From: Kurthia zopfii
GTDB taxonomy: Bacteria; Bacillota; Bacilli; Bacillales_A; Planococcaceae
Assembly (NCBI RefSeq): GCF_003143955.1
Contig: NZ_QFVS01000001.1
Coordinates: 140,292-204,291 of the forward strand
Reading direction: 5' to 3'
Length of the DNA stretch: 64,000 nt
Shown here: positions 27,921 to 37,326 of the stretch, in pieces
How positions within the stretch are numbered: the stretch's first letter is position 1
How the letters are laid out: every line of letters begins with the position of its first letter
Program-made: the position numbers and the translations under genes
The notes under the pieces: model-generated
Told to the model about the DNA's origin: nothing
Database searches by the model: none
What the model saw: only the letters and a program-made list of their open reading frames with translations

Positions 27921-29333
27921 ATGGAAACTTTAAGTAATTTAGTTAATACTATGAACGACTATTTATATTCATATGTATTAATCGTCTTACTATTATTTAC
28001 TGGGTTGTTCTTTACCTTTAAATCAAAGGGTGTTCAATTCAGACTATTTCCTGAAATGTTCCGCGTATTAACAGATAAAGCAACAATCAAAGGTGGGAAA
28101 AAAGGGGTTTCTTCTTTCCAAGCATTTACGATTTCTGCAGCATCTCGTATCGGTACAGGGAATATTGCAGGGGTGGCAACAGCGATCGCATTAGGTGGTC
28201 CTGGTGCAGTATTTTGGATGTGGGTAATGGCATTTATCGTTGCAGCATCTTCATTTGTAGAGAGTACTTTAGCACAACTTTACAAAATAAAAGACGGAAA
28301 TAACTTCCGTGGTGGCCCAGCTTACTATATGGAAAAAGGGTTAAATAAACGTTGGATGGGTGTTATTTTCGCCATCGCCATTACGTTTTGTTACGGATTT
28401 GTTTTCAATGCAGTACAAACAAATACAATCGCAGCATCTATGCAGTCTAGCTTTGGCTTCGACAAATTTTGGGTTGGTATTTTTGTAGCAATTTTAACGG
28501 CATGCATTATTTTTGGTGGCGTACAACGTATTGTAAGTGTCACTCAATTTGTAGTACCAATTATGGCAGTAGCTTATATGGTGGTCGCGTTAATCGTCAT
28601 CATTTTGAATATTTCTGAAGTTCCAGCTATGTTGAAACTGATTGTAACTGACGCTTTCTCATGGAAATCTGGAGCTGGTGGTGTAATTGGTGTAGCAATT
28701 ATGCAAGGATTTAAGCGAGGACTTTTCTCAAACGAAGCAGGTCTTGGTTCAGCACCAAACGCAGCAGCAACAGCAAACGTTACGCATCCAGTAAAACAAG
28801 GTTTAATTCAAACTTTAGGTGTTTATGTAGATACGATTTTAGTATGTACAGCAACAGCAGTTATTGTTCTAATGAGCGATGTGTACAAACTACCTGGTGC
28901 TGGTGAAGATTCGCGTATCGATATTACGCAACAATCTTTAGTGAATCAACTAGGTGATTGGGTAGGTATTTTCTTAACGATTGCGATCTTCATGTTCGCA
29001 TTTAGTTCTGTTATCGGAAATTACTATTATGGTGAGACGAACTTAGAATTCATTAAAGAATCTAAAACAATGATTTTTGTGTATCGTATTGCAGTAGTTC
29101 TATTCTTAGTATTCGGTGCAGTTGCGAAAGTTGCACTTGTATGGAACTTAGCAGATTTATTTATGGCAATTATGGCGTTTATCAACTTAATCGCAATACT
29201 CATGCTATATAAAATCGCCTTTAGATTACTCAAAAACTATACAGATCAACGTAAAAAAGGAAAAGATCCAGTCTTCAAATCAAAAGATATGCCTGATTTG
29301 AAAAATATTGAATGTTGGGAAGATGACAAATAA
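27921..29333 (+). CDS. Sodium:alanine/glycine symporter family protein (AGCS)
   Basis: A 470-residue membrane transporter of the AGCS family that imports small neutral amino acids with Na+. About ten hydrophobic spans are visible, with the family signature GLFSNEAGLGSAPNAAA near residues 270-287 and GTGNIAGVATAIALGGPGAVFW near 75-96. It resembles B. subtilis AlsT; the substrate (alanine, glycine or glutamine) cannot be decided here. ATG 27921 follows AGGAGGA by 10 bases; TTG 27918, one codon earlier, is equally possible. Preceded by two promoters. Confidence 0.9.
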   Translation: METLSNLVNTMNDYLYSYVLIVLLLFTGLFFTFKSKGVQFRLFPEMFRVLTDKATIKGGKKGVSSFQAFTISAASRIGTGNIAGVATAIALGGPGAVFWMWVMAFIVAASSFVESTLAQLYKIKDGNNFRGGPAYYMEKGLNKRWMGVIFAIAITFCYGFVFNAVQTNTIAASMQSSFGFDKFWVGIFVAILTACIIFGGVQRIVSVTQFVVPIMAVAYMVVALIVIILNISEVPAMLKLIVTDAFSWKSGAGGVIGVAIMQGFKRGLFSNEAGLGSAPNAAATANVTHPVKQGLIQTLGVYVDTILVCTATAVIVLMSDVYKLPGAGEDSRIDITQQSLVNQLGDWVGIFLTIAIFMFAFSSVIGNYYYGETNLEFIKESKTMIFVYRIAVVLFLVFGAVAKVALVWNLADLFMAIMAFINLIAILMLYKIAFRLLKNYTDQRKKGKDPVFKSKDMPDLKNIECWEDDK

Positions 29334-29344
29334 ATCGATATTAC

Positions 29345-29373
29345 TTTACCACTAAAACATTTAGTGTTAAAAT
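29345..29373 (+). promoter_or_regulatory. Promoter with palindromic operator ahead of the SDR gene
   Basis: TTTACC at 29345-29350, a 17-base spacer and TAAAAT at 29368-29373. The palindrome CACTAAA-ACA-TTTAGTG (29350-29366) fills the spacer, a position where a bound repressor would exclude RNA polymerase. Confidence 0.5.
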
Positions 29374-29407
29374 ACGTTTGAATCATAATTCTTAGGAGGT
29401 TTTTTAT

Positions 29408-30205
29408 ATGGGTCGCGTAGAAAATAAAGTAGCATTAGTAACAGGTGGAGCATCAGGTATTGGTTTAGCTTCAGCACAATTATTAGCACAAGAGGGTGCA
29501 AAAGTAGTAGTAGCAGATTTCAATCTTGAAGGTGCTGAGAAAGTTGCAGCAGATATCAAAGCACAAGGTTTTGAAGCTACTGCAGTATTCTTAAATGCTG
29601 GTGAAGAAGAATCAATTAAAGAGGCTGTTGAATTCACAGTTGCAACTTATGGCCAAATCAACGTTCTATATAATAACGTAGGAATCACAAACGTACGTAA
29701 AGATTTAGATGTCGTTAACATCGATTTAGACGAATGGGATAAAGTAATGGACGTAAACTTAAAATCAGTTCTTTTAGGCGCTCGTTTCGCTATTCCGCAC
29801 ATGCAAAAAGTTGGTGGCGGTTCAATCATTAACACTGCTTCAATGGCAGCATTTGCATCGGATTCAATCCGTTCAGCATACGGTGCTTCTAAAGCAGGCG
29901 TTGCTCATTTAACTAAATACATCGCAACTCAATATGGTAAAGATCATATCCGTTGTAACGCAATCGCTCCAGGATTAATCATGACTCCTGCAGCTAAAAA
30001 CAACTTACCTCAAGCAATGCTTGATATCTTCACAAAATACAATGCACTACCATACAATGGTGAAGCAGAAGATATCGGTTACGCAGTAGTTTACCTTGCA
30101 TCAGATGAATCTAAATTCATGACGGGTCAAACATTACAAATTGAAGGCGGTCATTATATGGCTAACCCAACGATTGCTGACTTAAATGCATTAGCAGGTA
30201 AATAA
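29408..30205 (+). CDS. Short-chain dehydrogenase/reductase
   Basis: A 265-residue classical SDR oxidoreductase. The cofactor loop is TGGASGIG at residues 12-19, the structural motif is NNVG (in place of NNAG), the catalytic serine lies in INTASMAAF and the catalytic pair is Y-x3-K in YGASK. The aspartate after the second strand (VVADFN) suggests NAD(H). The substrate is unknown. Start ATG 29408 follows CTTAGGAGG. It is a single-gene unit with its own promoter/operator and terminator. The protein ends in a tail of about 20 residues past the usual GG motif. Confidence 0.9.
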   Translation: MGRVENKVALVTGGASGIGLASAQLLAQEGAKVVVADFNLEGAEKVAADIKAQGFEATAVFLNAGEEESIKEAVEFTVATYGQINVLYNNVGITNVRKDLDVVNIDLDEWDKVMDVNLKSVLLGARFAIPHMQKVGGGSIINTASMAAFASDSIRSAYGASKAGVAHLTKYIATQYGKDHIRCNAIAPGLIMTPAAKNNLPQAMLDIFTKYNALPYNGEAEDIGYAVVYLASDESKFMTGQTLQIEGGHYMANPTIADLNALAGK

Positions 30206-30221
30206 TTTCTAAGAACGATCG

Positions 30222-30253
30222 ACACTCCTTGTTTCATTACAAGGGGTGTTTTT
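30222..30253 (+). terminator. Terminator after the SDR gene
   Basis: ACACTCCTTGT pairs with ACAAGGGGTGT (one G-U), loop TTCATT, then TTTTT. Confidence 0.85.
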
Positions 30254-30323
30254 GTGTAGGTGCAAAATTTGTTGAAAAGGCTTATACTAGAGAGAATACA
30301 AACTTCATAGAGGATGTGATTGA

Positions 30324-31193
30324 TTGAGAAAATTGATTAGATCGATCATTATTATTGCTTTGATTATTCCGATTGTGATTGTAGTAATGCATGGTCAAGA
30401 AATATCAGGTTCACTAGACCGATTGACAACTACTAGCAATCAAGCACAGCAACAAGAAGACCGACCGACCACTCCAGTTGAAAAGCCAAAGCAGGAAGAA
30501 CCCGTTAAAAAAGAGCCTAAACCAGAAAAAGTGGAGAAGCCTTCTAAACCAGAAGTTTCAAAACCTAAAGTAATCGTCATTGACCCTGGTCACCAACGAT
30601 ACGCTGATTTCCGCTTAGAAAAAGTAGGGAAAGGTTCAGATGAATGGAAACCTATGATGCAAGGCAGTACATATGGCATTGTAACAGGTCAAGCAGAGCA
30701 TCAACTTACTTTAGATGTTGCGAATAAGTTGAAAAAACAACTTATTCAAAAAGGATACAAAGTTAAATTGACACGCACAGAAAATGTCATAGCGATGTCT
30801 ACGAAACAACGAGCAGATTTTGCTCATAAAAATAAAGCAGATCTCTATATCCAACTCCATGCAGATGGCCGTTCGAACGCACAAGCTAATGGCATGTATA
30901 TCGTCGTACCAAGCGAGGATAATAAATACACGAAGAAGATTCATAAAGAGAGTCGGGAACTTGCTAATACCGTCATCAACACTGCGAAAGATTCCAAACA
31001 GGATGTATATAAAAAAGGTATTGTGACAAGTGCCAATTTACCAGCGCTTAATTGGAGTAAGATGCCAACAGTTTTAATTGAACTGGGCTATTTGAATAAT
31101 CCAAAAGACGATCGCAGATTAGCTACCTCTAAATATCAAAATAAATTAGTTGAAAATATCTCATCTGGTATAGAAAATTATATTAAAAAATAA
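30324..31193 (+). CDS. N-acetylmuramoyl-L-alanine amidase (amidase_3)
   Basis: A 289-residue cell-wall hydrolase that cuts the bond between muramic acid and the stem peptide. An N-terminal signal/anchor (about residues 5-25) is followed by a Pro/Lys/Glu-rich linker and the zinc amidase_3 domain from about residue 86. Zinc ligands and catalytic residues are visible in VIDPGHQ, the histidine of LQLHADG and the glutamate of LIELGYLNN. There is no SH3 or LysM domain. The start is TTG 30324, preceded by AGAGGATG. Single-gene unit. Confidence 0.9.
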   Translation: MRKLIRSIIIIALIIPIVIVVMHGQEISGSLDRLTTTSNQAQQQEDRPTTPVEKPKQEEPVKKEPKPEKVEKPSKPEVSKPKVIVIDPGHQRYADFRLEKVGKGSDEWKPMMQGSTYGIVTGQAEHQLTLDVANKLKKQLIQKGYKVKLTRTENVIAMSTKQRADFAHKNKADLYIQLHADGRSNAQANGMYIVVPSEDNKYTKKIHKESRELANTVINTAKDSKQDVYKKGIVTSANLPALNWSKMPTVLIELGYLNNPKDDRRLATSKYQNKLVENISSGIENYIKK

Positions 31194-31198
31194 TTTTT

Positions 31199-31229
31199 AG
31201 TTCCTACAGTCGTTGTAGGAACTTTTTTC
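31199..31229 (+). terminator. Terminator after the amidase gene
   Basis: AGTTCCTACA, loop GTCG, TGTAGGAACT, then TTTTT. Confidence 0.9.
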
Positions 31230-31308
31230 ATAGGGAATAACTATGAATTTCCTGTCAGACATGCTATTCTAATAGAGAGGTACGTACAACTAAAAAAGGA
31301 GATAAACT

Positions 31309-31977
31309 ATGACTACAAATATTGCATCATTAATCGATCACACTTTATTAAAACCAGAGGCTACAGCAGACCAAGTTGAGCAAATCTGCGCGGAAGCAAA
31401 GAAATATAATTTTGCTTCAGTATGTGTAAATCCTGCATTCGTAGAACTTGCAGCAAAAGAATTACAAGGTGCTGAATCAAAAGTTTGTACAGTAATTGGT
31501 TTCCCGCTTGGCGCATCAACAAGTGCTACAAAAGCTTTCGAAACAAAAGACGCAATCGAAAAAGGCGCAACAGAAATCGATATGGTTATGAATATCGGAG
31601 CAATGAAAGCTGGCCAATTCGATGTTGTGTTAAATGATATGAAAGCTGTACGTGAAGCAGCAGGTCAAACACTTGTAAAAGTTATTTTAGAAACATGTTT
31701 ATTAACAGATTCAGAAAAAGAAAAAGCATGTGAATTAGCAGTTGAAGCGAAATTAGATTTCGTAAAAACATCTACTGGTTTCTCAACTGGTGGCGCAACT
31801 GTAGCGGACGTAGCCCTTATGAGACGCGTTGTTGGAGCAGGCTTAGGCGTGAAAGCATCAGGTGGCGTACGTAGTCTTGAAGATCTTGAAGCAATGGTTG
31901 CAGCAGGAGCAAATCGCATCGGCGCAAGCTCAGGTGTTAAGATCATGAATGGATTAACTTCAGATTCAGAATATTAA
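31309..31977 (+). CDS. deoC: Deoxyribose-phosphate aldolase
   Basis: DeoC (222 residues) splits 2-deoxyribose-5-phosphate into glyceraldehyde-3-phosphate and acetaldehyde in deoxynucleoside breakdown. The Schiff-base lysine lies in FVKTSTGF and the second active-site lysine in GVKASGGVR; the N-terminus [11 protein letters not shown] is typical. Start ATG 31309 follows AAAGGAG. It is not beside other deo genes here, although cdd lies 10 kb downstream. Confidence 0.96.
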   Translation: MTTNIASLIDHTLLKPEATADQVEQICAEAKKYNFASVCVNPAFVELAAKELQGAESKVCTVIGFPLGASTSATKAFETKDAIEKGATEIDMVMNIGAMKAGQFDVVLNDMKAVREAAGQTLVKVILETCLLTDSEKEKACELAVEAKLDFVKTSTGFSTGGATVADVALMRRVVGAGLGVKASGGVRSLEDLEAMVAAGANRIGASSGVKIMNGLTSDSEY

Positions 31978-31990
31978 TGTATTAGAACCC

Positions 31991-32019
31991 TTGACCGCAA
32001 TACGTTTATAGGGTATAAT
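31991..32019 (+). promoter_or_regulatory. Strong SigA promoter of rpsU
   Basis: TTGACC at 31991-31996, 17-base spacer, TATAAT at 32014-32019, about 70 bases before rpsU. Confidence 0.8.
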
Positions 32020-32090
32020 TTCAAAGTAGACAACGATATGTTAGTCATATTTGTTGTGCTTGGACGTGTGTCGGAGGGAGGGAAAAAGAG

Positions 32091-32264
32091 ATGTCAAAAA
32101 CTGTCGTGAGAAAAAACGAATCGCTTGAAGATGCTCTTCGCCGCTTCAAACGTACTGTATCTAAAAGCGGTACAATTCAAGAGGTAAGAAAACGCGAATT
32201 CTATGAAAAACCTAGCGTAAAACGCAAAAAGAAATCAGAAGCTGCAAGAAAACGTAAGTTCTAG
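32091..32264 (+). CDS. rpsU: 30S ribosomal protein S21
   Basis: A 57-residue basic protein: [20 protein letters not shown] and a Lys/Arg-rich C-terminus ([14 protein letters not shown]), the same length as B. subtilis S21. The ribosome site GGAGGGAGG lies about 9 bases before ATG 32091. In Bacillus the next gene is yqeY, a GatB-like protein; it is absent here and a terminator follows. Confidence 0.96.
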   Translation: MSKTVVRKNESLEDALRRFKRTVSKSGTIQEVRKREFYEKPSVKRKKKSEAARKRKF

Positions 32265-32330
32265 TTCCTAGACATTCCCTACGTTCTAAACACGCACTAT
32301 CATGATTTATTTAAATTGCAAATGAACGGA

Positions 32331-32363
32331 AGCCTGAAAATCACTTGATTTTCAGGCTTTTTT
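32331..32363 (+). terminator. Terminator after rpsU
   Basis: A perfect 13-bp stem AGCCTGAAAATCA with its complement, two-base loop, then TTTTTT. Confidence 0.9.
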
Positions 32364-32588
32364 AGGTTTTTCAGAAAATATATATCCTAAATCGATTGAT
32401 GCTTTTCCAAAATCAAAACTATTTAGTATTTCTATTACGATCATCAGGCCCAAACAAACCGCTGACAATAGGTTTTTTTGAAACTCTGATTCACATACAT
32501 ACTCATCGAAAGAAATAAGGAGGACTTCAGCCGAAGCACTAGTGTGGGCATTTGTTTTTTCTAAAAGTTAAAATCTTAATACTCTCGC
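32364..32588. other. Gene-free spacer after rpsU
   Basis: About 225 bases with no credible reading frame or ribosome site on either strand. AAGGAGGACTTCAGCCGAAG at 32517-32536 looks like a ribosome site but leads to no start codon in a usable frame. Nothing else is seen; it may be what remains of the yqeY region. Confidence 0.5.
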
Positions 32589-32618
32589 AAAAAAAAATCT
32601 CCCTCAAAAGGGAGAAAT
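32589..32618 (-). terminator. Terminator of the 73-residue membrane protein (minus)
   Basis: On the minus strand TCTCCC and GGGAGA pair around TTTTGAG and are followed by a run of T. Confidence 0.75.
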
Positions 32619-32622
32619 AAAA

Positions 32623-32844
32623 CTAATCCATCGTTTGTTTTTTACCTAGCTCGATACCTTTTAAAATGTACCAAATGATAATGCCCATTACAATAACTGC
32701 AACGGAAGATGTGATCGGATTAGGCTGTGTGAATGTCTTGTTGATGAAACTTCTAAAAGCAGGCAAACGTGTAACTTCGAAAATTGCCGCGATCGTGGTA
32801 ATCCAAATACCGACACCGATGACAAAAATCCAATTAAATTTCAA
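32623..32844 (-). CDS. Small two-span membrane protein, unknown
   Basis: A 73-residue protein with two hydrophobic spans (about residues 3-24 and 49-65) joined by a basic loop (FEVTRLPAFRSFINKTFTQPNP) and a charged C-terminus (GIELGKKQTMD). The TTG at 32844 is 8 bases after AAAAAGGTGG on the minus strand; the GTG at 32856 lies inside that site, so I prefer TTG. It has its own terminator and is opposite to its neighbours. I do not recognise the family. No toxin-like features beyond size are seen. Confidence 0.6.
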   Translation of the reverse strand: MKFNWIFVIGVGIWITTIAAIFEVTRLPAFRSFINKTFTQPNPITSSVAVIVMGIIIWYILKGIELGKKQTMD

Positions 32845-33030
32845 GAATAACGCCACCTTTTTACTTTAATAATTAATAAAGTTATTTTACCTCTTTTGAA
32901 TCTCATTTGCCAAACAAACTTCATTGAAATTTAAAAATGTAATATTTGAAATAATTATACTCCCTAAATATTTGTATATTTTAGGTGGTTACAATATGCT
33001 AAATATACGCTTTAGATTGAGGTGAAAGTC

Positions 33031-35022
33031 ATGCAATTATTATTATGGTTTATTCAATTTAGTTTAGTAGGAATTATTATGTTTTTTGTAACTGGAAGAT
33101 TGATTGGTACAAGGCTGAGTATTTTTAAAAGGCTAATCGCTGTAGGATTGAGTGTCATCACTACGTCCGTCGTTTATTGGTTCACTTATATTCAGCATAA
33201 TAAGACATTTTACACACCAGTGGAAAATGAATCGATTTTTGTCAGTATCTTTATTTGGGCAGCAAGTATATTACTAATCACGATGTTTTTCCATTTAGTT
33301 TTAGAGTTATTTGAACCGATTAGTATTTCAAATCAGAGAAATGCATCGAAACAGAATTTCTTTATGCGATTATTGATTCGTTGGAAATTACAAAGACGAT
33401 TAGCATCCGTATTTAGAATTGCTTTTAAACATGGTGTTGGACGGGCATTTGGATTTTGGCGTTCAGCTGAAAACGATCGAAGCAATGCGCGGTCATTTCG
33501 ATTAATGCTTGAAGAATGTGATGGTATTTTTATTAAATTTGGACAAATGCTATCGACTCGAACAGATATTTTACCAGAGTCATTCACGAATGAGCTATCT
33601 GTTTTACAAGAAAATATTAAACCAATCCCGAAAGAAATAATCGAAGAAAAATTGATTAAATCGTACGGTGAAAATTGGCGTAGTAAGTTTTCGGAATTTG
33701 ATTTAACACCGATTGCTTCTGGTTCAATTGGACAAGTCCATCGCGCAACGCTTTTTGAACCACATCAAAAAGTTGTGGTGAAAATTTTACGTCCTGAGAT
33801 TGGCGAATTATTAAACAAAGATTTAGATTTACTCATCAATTTTGCTGCATGGTTAACGGAAGAATCAGTTTGGGCAGAGAATTTAGGCTTTTTAGAACTT
33901 GCTCAAAACTTTGCGAATAATATGTTAGAAGAAATTAATTTCGAACTAGAAATGCGCAATATGGAACAAATTAGTAATTTGCTCAAAAAAGAAAAAAGTG
34001 ATATTCAAATTCCAAAGGTTTTTTCAAATGTTAGTGACGAAACAATTATCGTTATGGAATATTTCGATGGTGTGAAAATTACAGAAGCCGAAGAAGTGTT
34101 AGAGCGATTTAATAAGTCAAAAGAAGATGCTTTGGCGGAATTATTTAGTAGTTTCTTAATTCAAGTCATGACGACCGGGATTTTCCATGGAGATCCGCAT
34201 CCGGGGAATATTCATATTTTAAAAGAAACTGGACAAGTTGCTATGCTGGATTTTGGTTCTGTTGGGCGAATCGGCAAATCCGAGCAACAAGGATTAACAT
34301 TACTTTTCCTAGGTTATCACCGAAATGATGCGAAAATAGTTGTCGAATCATTACGCTATTTAATAGAAGATGATTCGCATTTATTAGAATTATCCTTTGA
34401 ACAATCAGTGAGTCAATTACTCGCTCAAATCTCGTATTTAGAACATATTTCGACAAGTGAGGTCGTACAATCGCTGTTTGATTTAATTCAAAAACATCAT
34501 ATGCGTTTATTCCCGATGGTTGGTGTGGCACTTAGAGCGCTCATCACACTTGAAGGTACAATTCAAAGTGTTTCAAGAGATTTTGATGCATTTAAACAAG
34601 CGAGTGAGTTTACGGCGAGTAAGAAAGTAATTACAAATCCAATTGAACAAGCAAAATCGCTGAAGAAAATAGCTGAAGAAGAAATTCTACTAGCATTACC
34701 AGTAATTCGAGCTTTACCTCAAAGATTGGATCAAATTACACGAAACTTTGAAAAAGGCGAAATGAAAATTAAGATGGATTTCACTTCTAATGATACGAAT
34801 AAGGCTTTCCTTACAAAATGGTTATCGCAGTTTATGTTGTTACTAGTGGCGATTACATTTGGCGGTTTGTCGATCGGTATATTGGCTACTGCTCAATATA
34901 TTCGCAGCAGTTATATTGCCTATTTAAACACAGCGGCCTATATTGGTTTATTCCTAAGTTTGATTATTTTAGTGCGACTTTCGATTCAAGTAATCAGAGA
35001 ATATAAAAAAATTGCGAAATAA
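33031..35022 (+). CDS. ABC1/UbiB family atypical kinase
   Basis: A 663-residue membrane-linked protein of the ABC1/UbiB/AarF kinase-like family, implicated in isoprenoid/quinone lipid metabolism. The family marks are the KxGQ motif (FIKFGQMLSTRTDILPE), the Ala/Gly-rich loop SGSIGQVHRA replacing the usual P-loop, HGDPHPGN with the catalytic Asp, and the metal-binding DFGSVG. Three membrane spans precede the kinase domain and two lie at the C-terminus. I chose ATG 33031 after TTGAGGTG; GTG 33022 lies in that site. The N-terminal membrane region is an addition to the standard UbiB architecture. Confidence 0.88.
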   Translation: MQLLLWFIQFSLVGIIMFFVTGRLIGTRLSIFKRLIAVGLSVITTSVVYWFTYIQHNKTFYTPVENESIFVSIFIWAASILLITMFFHLVLELFEPISISNQRNASKQNFFMRLLIRWKLQRRLASVFRIAFKHGVGRAFGFWRSAENDRSNARSFRLMLEECDGIFIKFGQMLSTRTDILPESFTNELSVLQENIKPIPKEIIEEKLIKSYGENWRSKFSEFDLTPIASGSIGQVHRATLFEPHQKVVVKILRPEIGELLNKDLDLLINFAAWLTEESVWAENLGFLELAQNFANNMLEEINFELEMRNMEQISNLLKKEKSDIQIPKVFSNVSDETIIVMEYFDGVKITEAEEVLERFNKSKEDALAELFSSFLIQVMTTGIFHGDPHPGNIHILKETGQVAMLDFGSVGRIGKSEQQGLTLLFLGYHRNDAKIVVESLRYLIEDDSHLLELSFEQSVSQLLAQISYLEHISTSEVVQSLFDLIQKHHMRLFPMVGVALRALITLEGTIQSVSRDFDAFKQASEFTASKKVITNPIEQAKSLKKIAEEEILLALPVIRALPQRLDQITRNFEKGEMKIKMDFTSNDTNKAFLTKWLSQFMLLLVAITFGGLSIGILATAQYIRSSYIAYLNTAAYIGLFLSLIILVRLSIQVIREYKKIAK

Positions 35023-35097
35023 TGAAACCATTTTCAATGTCGTACGTAAATTAAGCGTTATCATAGTGACTGAGTAGAAATCTGGGTGGTGATTTTA

Positions 35098-35748
35098 ATG
35101 TTAGACAACGTAGTTGATTTTGTCACAAATCCTATTGTAGTATTAGTGTTACTTCCAATTATTAGTTTATTATTTATTACTTCCCTTTTTACAAAAGGCC
35201 TTGGAATTGGTGGTATACTAGGTTCTATACTATTAGTTTTATTTTTTGCGGCTCATTCAATTGAAGGATACTCTTCACCAGGTTTAATTTTTTTATTTTT
35301 GATTGGCGTTCTATTTATCTTTTTAGAATTAATCATACCTGGATTGATTATTGGCACGATTGGATTTGCGTCCATTTCGGCAAGTATCCTTTATACAGGA
35401 GCTGATTTTATGCTTACAGCTTATGCGTTGGCAATTGCATTAGTTGTAGCGATTTTAGGGATGGTGATTTTGATGAAGCTTTTTGGAAAGAAAATGTCTG
35501 TGTTCAATCGAATGGTCCTAACGGATTCTACAGATACAGAAAAAGGCTATGTGTCTAACGTTAATCGCACCGAATTATTACAGAGAGAAGCGAAGACCGT
35601 CACGCCTTTACGTCCATCTGGTGTAGTCATGTTAGATGGCGAGCGTTTAGATGTAGTTTCAGAAGGTAGCTTTATTGATGTTGATTGTCTAGTAGTCATC
35701 ATCAAGGTAGAAGGCTCACGAGTAGTAGTACGTGAGAAAAAAGAATAG
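35098..35748 (+). CDS. NfeD-like membrane protein (short form, YqeZ-related)
   Basis: A 216-residue protein with about four membrane spans followed by a C-terminal NfeD OB-fold domain (about 145-216; LRPSGVVMLDGERLDVVSEG is typical). B. subtilis YqeZ carries an extra N-terminal ClpP-like serine protease domain, which is missing here, so this is the short NfeD1b form. NfeD proteins pair with SPFH proteins, and floA starts 16 bases downstream. I chose ATG 35098, with GGGTGGTGAT just upstream, rather than GTG 35086 inside that site. Confidence 0.9.
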   Translation: MLDNVVDFVTNPIVVLVLLPIISLLFITSLFTKGLGIGGILGSILLVLFFAAHSIEGYSSPGLIFLFLIGVLFIFLELIIPGLIIGTIGFASISASILYTGADFMLTAYALAIALVVAILGMVILMKLFGKKMSVFNRMVLTDSTDTEKGYVSNVNRTELLQREAKTVTPLRPSGVVMLDGERLDVVSEGSFIDVDCLVVIIKVEGSRVVVREKKE

Positions 35749-35763
35749 TAGGGGGCATTTATA

Positions 35764-36768
35764 ATGGAAGCAGTAGCTTTAACTGGTGGCATGATTTCAG
35801 CAATCATCGCGATCGTAATTGCAATAATTTTATTAGCAATTTTATTCACGTTTGTTCCAGTAGCACTATGGATTTCAGCGTTAGCAGCTGGCGTAAAAGT
35901 AAGTATTTTAACGTTGATAGGTATGCGTTTAAGACGTGTTACACCATCTCGTATCGTAAACCCATTAATTAAAGCGCATAAAGCGGGGATTGATGTAACA
36001 ATTAACCAACTTGAGAGTCACTATTTAGCAGGGGGTAACGTTGACCGCGTAGTAAACGCGTTAATCGCAGCTCACCGTGCCAATATCGAATTAACTTTTG
36101 AGCGTTGTGCAGCGATCGATTTAGCAGGTCGTGACGTTTTAGAAGCAGTTCAAATGTCAGTAAACCCTAAAGTAATTGAAACACCATTTATCGCAGGTGT
36201 GGCAATGAACGGGATTGAAGTAAAAGCAAAAGCACGTATTACAGTTCGTGCAAACATCGACCGTCTAGTAGGTGGTGCTGGTGAAGAAACAATCATCGCC
36301 CGTGTTGGTGAAGGTATTGTATCTACAATCGGTAGTGCTAAAGGACATACAGAAGTTCTTGAAAACCCAGATATGATTTCTCAAACAGTTCTTGCAAAAG
36401 GACTTGATTCAGGTACAGCATTCGAAATTCTATCAATTGATATCGCGGACGTAGATGTCGGCAAAAACATTGGTGCGGAATTACAAATGGAACAAGCTGA
36501 AGCAGATAAAAATATCGCTCAAGCAAAAGCCGAAGAACGTCGTGCAATGGCTGTTGCCAACGAACAAGAAATGGTTGCCCGTGTACAAGAGATGAAAGCG
36601 AAAGTTGTAGAAGCAGAGGCAGAAGTTCCTCTAGCTCTTGCTGAAGCATTCAAATCAGGTAACCTTGGTGTTATGGATTACATGAACTACCAAAACGTTC
36701 AAGCGGATACTAGCATGCGTAATTCAATTAGTAAAATGGATGATTCGCATTCAAAAGGTGACGAATAA
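35764..36768 (+). CDS. floA: Flotillin-like protein FloA
   Basis: FloA (334 residues, YqfA) scaffolds functional membrane microdomains and affects membrane fluidity. It has an N-terminal membrane hairpin (about residues 10-50), an SPFH/PHB-like domain (about 110-230), an Ala/Glu-rich coiled coil ([20 protein letters not shown]) and a short C-terminal tail. Start ATG follows TAGGGGG. Together with the NfeD gene it forms the standard NfeD-SPFH pair. Confidence 0.96.
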   Translation: MEAVALTGGMISAIIAIVIAIILLAILFTFVPVALWISALAAGVKVSILTLIGMRLRRVTPSRIVNPLIKAHKAGIDVTINQLESHYLAGGNVDRVVNALIAAHRANIELTFERCAAIDLAGRDVLEAVQMSVNPKVIETPFIAGVAMNGIEVKAKARITVRANIDRLVGGAGEETIIARVGEGIVSTIGSAKGHTEVLENPDMISQTVLAKGLDSGTAFEILSIDIADVDVGKNIGAELQMEQAEADKNIAQAKAEERRAMAVANEQEMVARVQEMKAKVVEAEAEVPLALAEAFKSGNLGVMDYMNYQNVQADTSMRNSISKMDDSHSKGDE

Positions 36769-36789
36769 TCATTGAGAGGAGATTGACAA

Positions 36790-37290
36790 ATGGAAGGCTT
36801 AATCATTTTTATTGTCATCTCAGTTATTAGTTTTGTGTTGAACAAAGCTAAAGGTGGCGATGAGGAAACGCAGCAAAAGCGTAAACAAATGCCACCAATG
36901 AGCAATAATACTCCTCAAAATCGTAGAGTAGAGCAAAGTAAACCGCGTACTCTAGAAGATTTTGCGAAAAAAATTACGAGTGAGATTGAGAAGAAATTCG
37001 AAGAACCTACGAATCAGCGTAAGATTAAAGAAGTGAAAATGAAATCTCAAACGAAAATTCAAGAGTATTACGCAAATAAACAAGGTACTGAATCGACACA
37101 AGGACAAAGTGCCGGGCGTGCTAACAGTTCCATCTTAGAGAGATCTAAGCAACTTCAAGAGAAGAGGGATCAAAAACTTCATCCGCAGAAATCAGCGAGA
37201 AGTGCCATTGTTCCGAACACTCAAAAAGGAATTGCACAAGCGATCATTATGTCTGAAATCCTTTCTCCACCTGTTTCGAAGCGTAAATAA
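36790..37290 (+). CDS. Membrane-anchored hydrophilic protein downstream of floA
   Basis: A 166-residue protein with one N-terminal span (LIIFIVISVISFVLNKA) and a long, highly charged, glutamine- and lysine-rich tail likely to be disordered or partly coiled. It occupies the place of yqfB in B. subtilis but is longer, and I cannot confirm homology. ATG 36790 follows GAGGAGATTG. It is 21 bases after floA and is followed by a terminator, so it is probably the last gene of the nfeD-floA unit. A role with FloA microdomains is a guess from position only. Confidence 0.7.
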   Translation: MEGLIIFIVISVISFVLNKAKGGDEETQQKRKQMPPMSNNTPQNRRVEQSKPRTLEDFAKKITSEIEKKFEEPTNQRKIKEVKMKSQTKIQEYYANKQGTESTQGQSAGRANSSILERSKQLQEKRDQKLHPQKSARSAIVPNTQKGIAQAIIMSEILSPPVSKRK

Positions 37291-37291
37291 C

Positions 37292-37326
37292 ACTCGTAGG
37301 AGGATTTTTCCTCCTGCGAGTTTTTT
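37292..37326 (+). terminator. Terminator after the floA unit
   Basis: ACTCGTAGGAGGA, loop TTTT, TCCTCCTGCGAGT, then TTTTTT (one G-U pair). Confidence 0.9.

Noticed and set aside
32623..32844. Type I toxin interpretation of the small membrane protein
   Set aside because: It is longer than typical type I toxins, has two spans and a charged loop, and no antisense promoter or RNA is visible over it.
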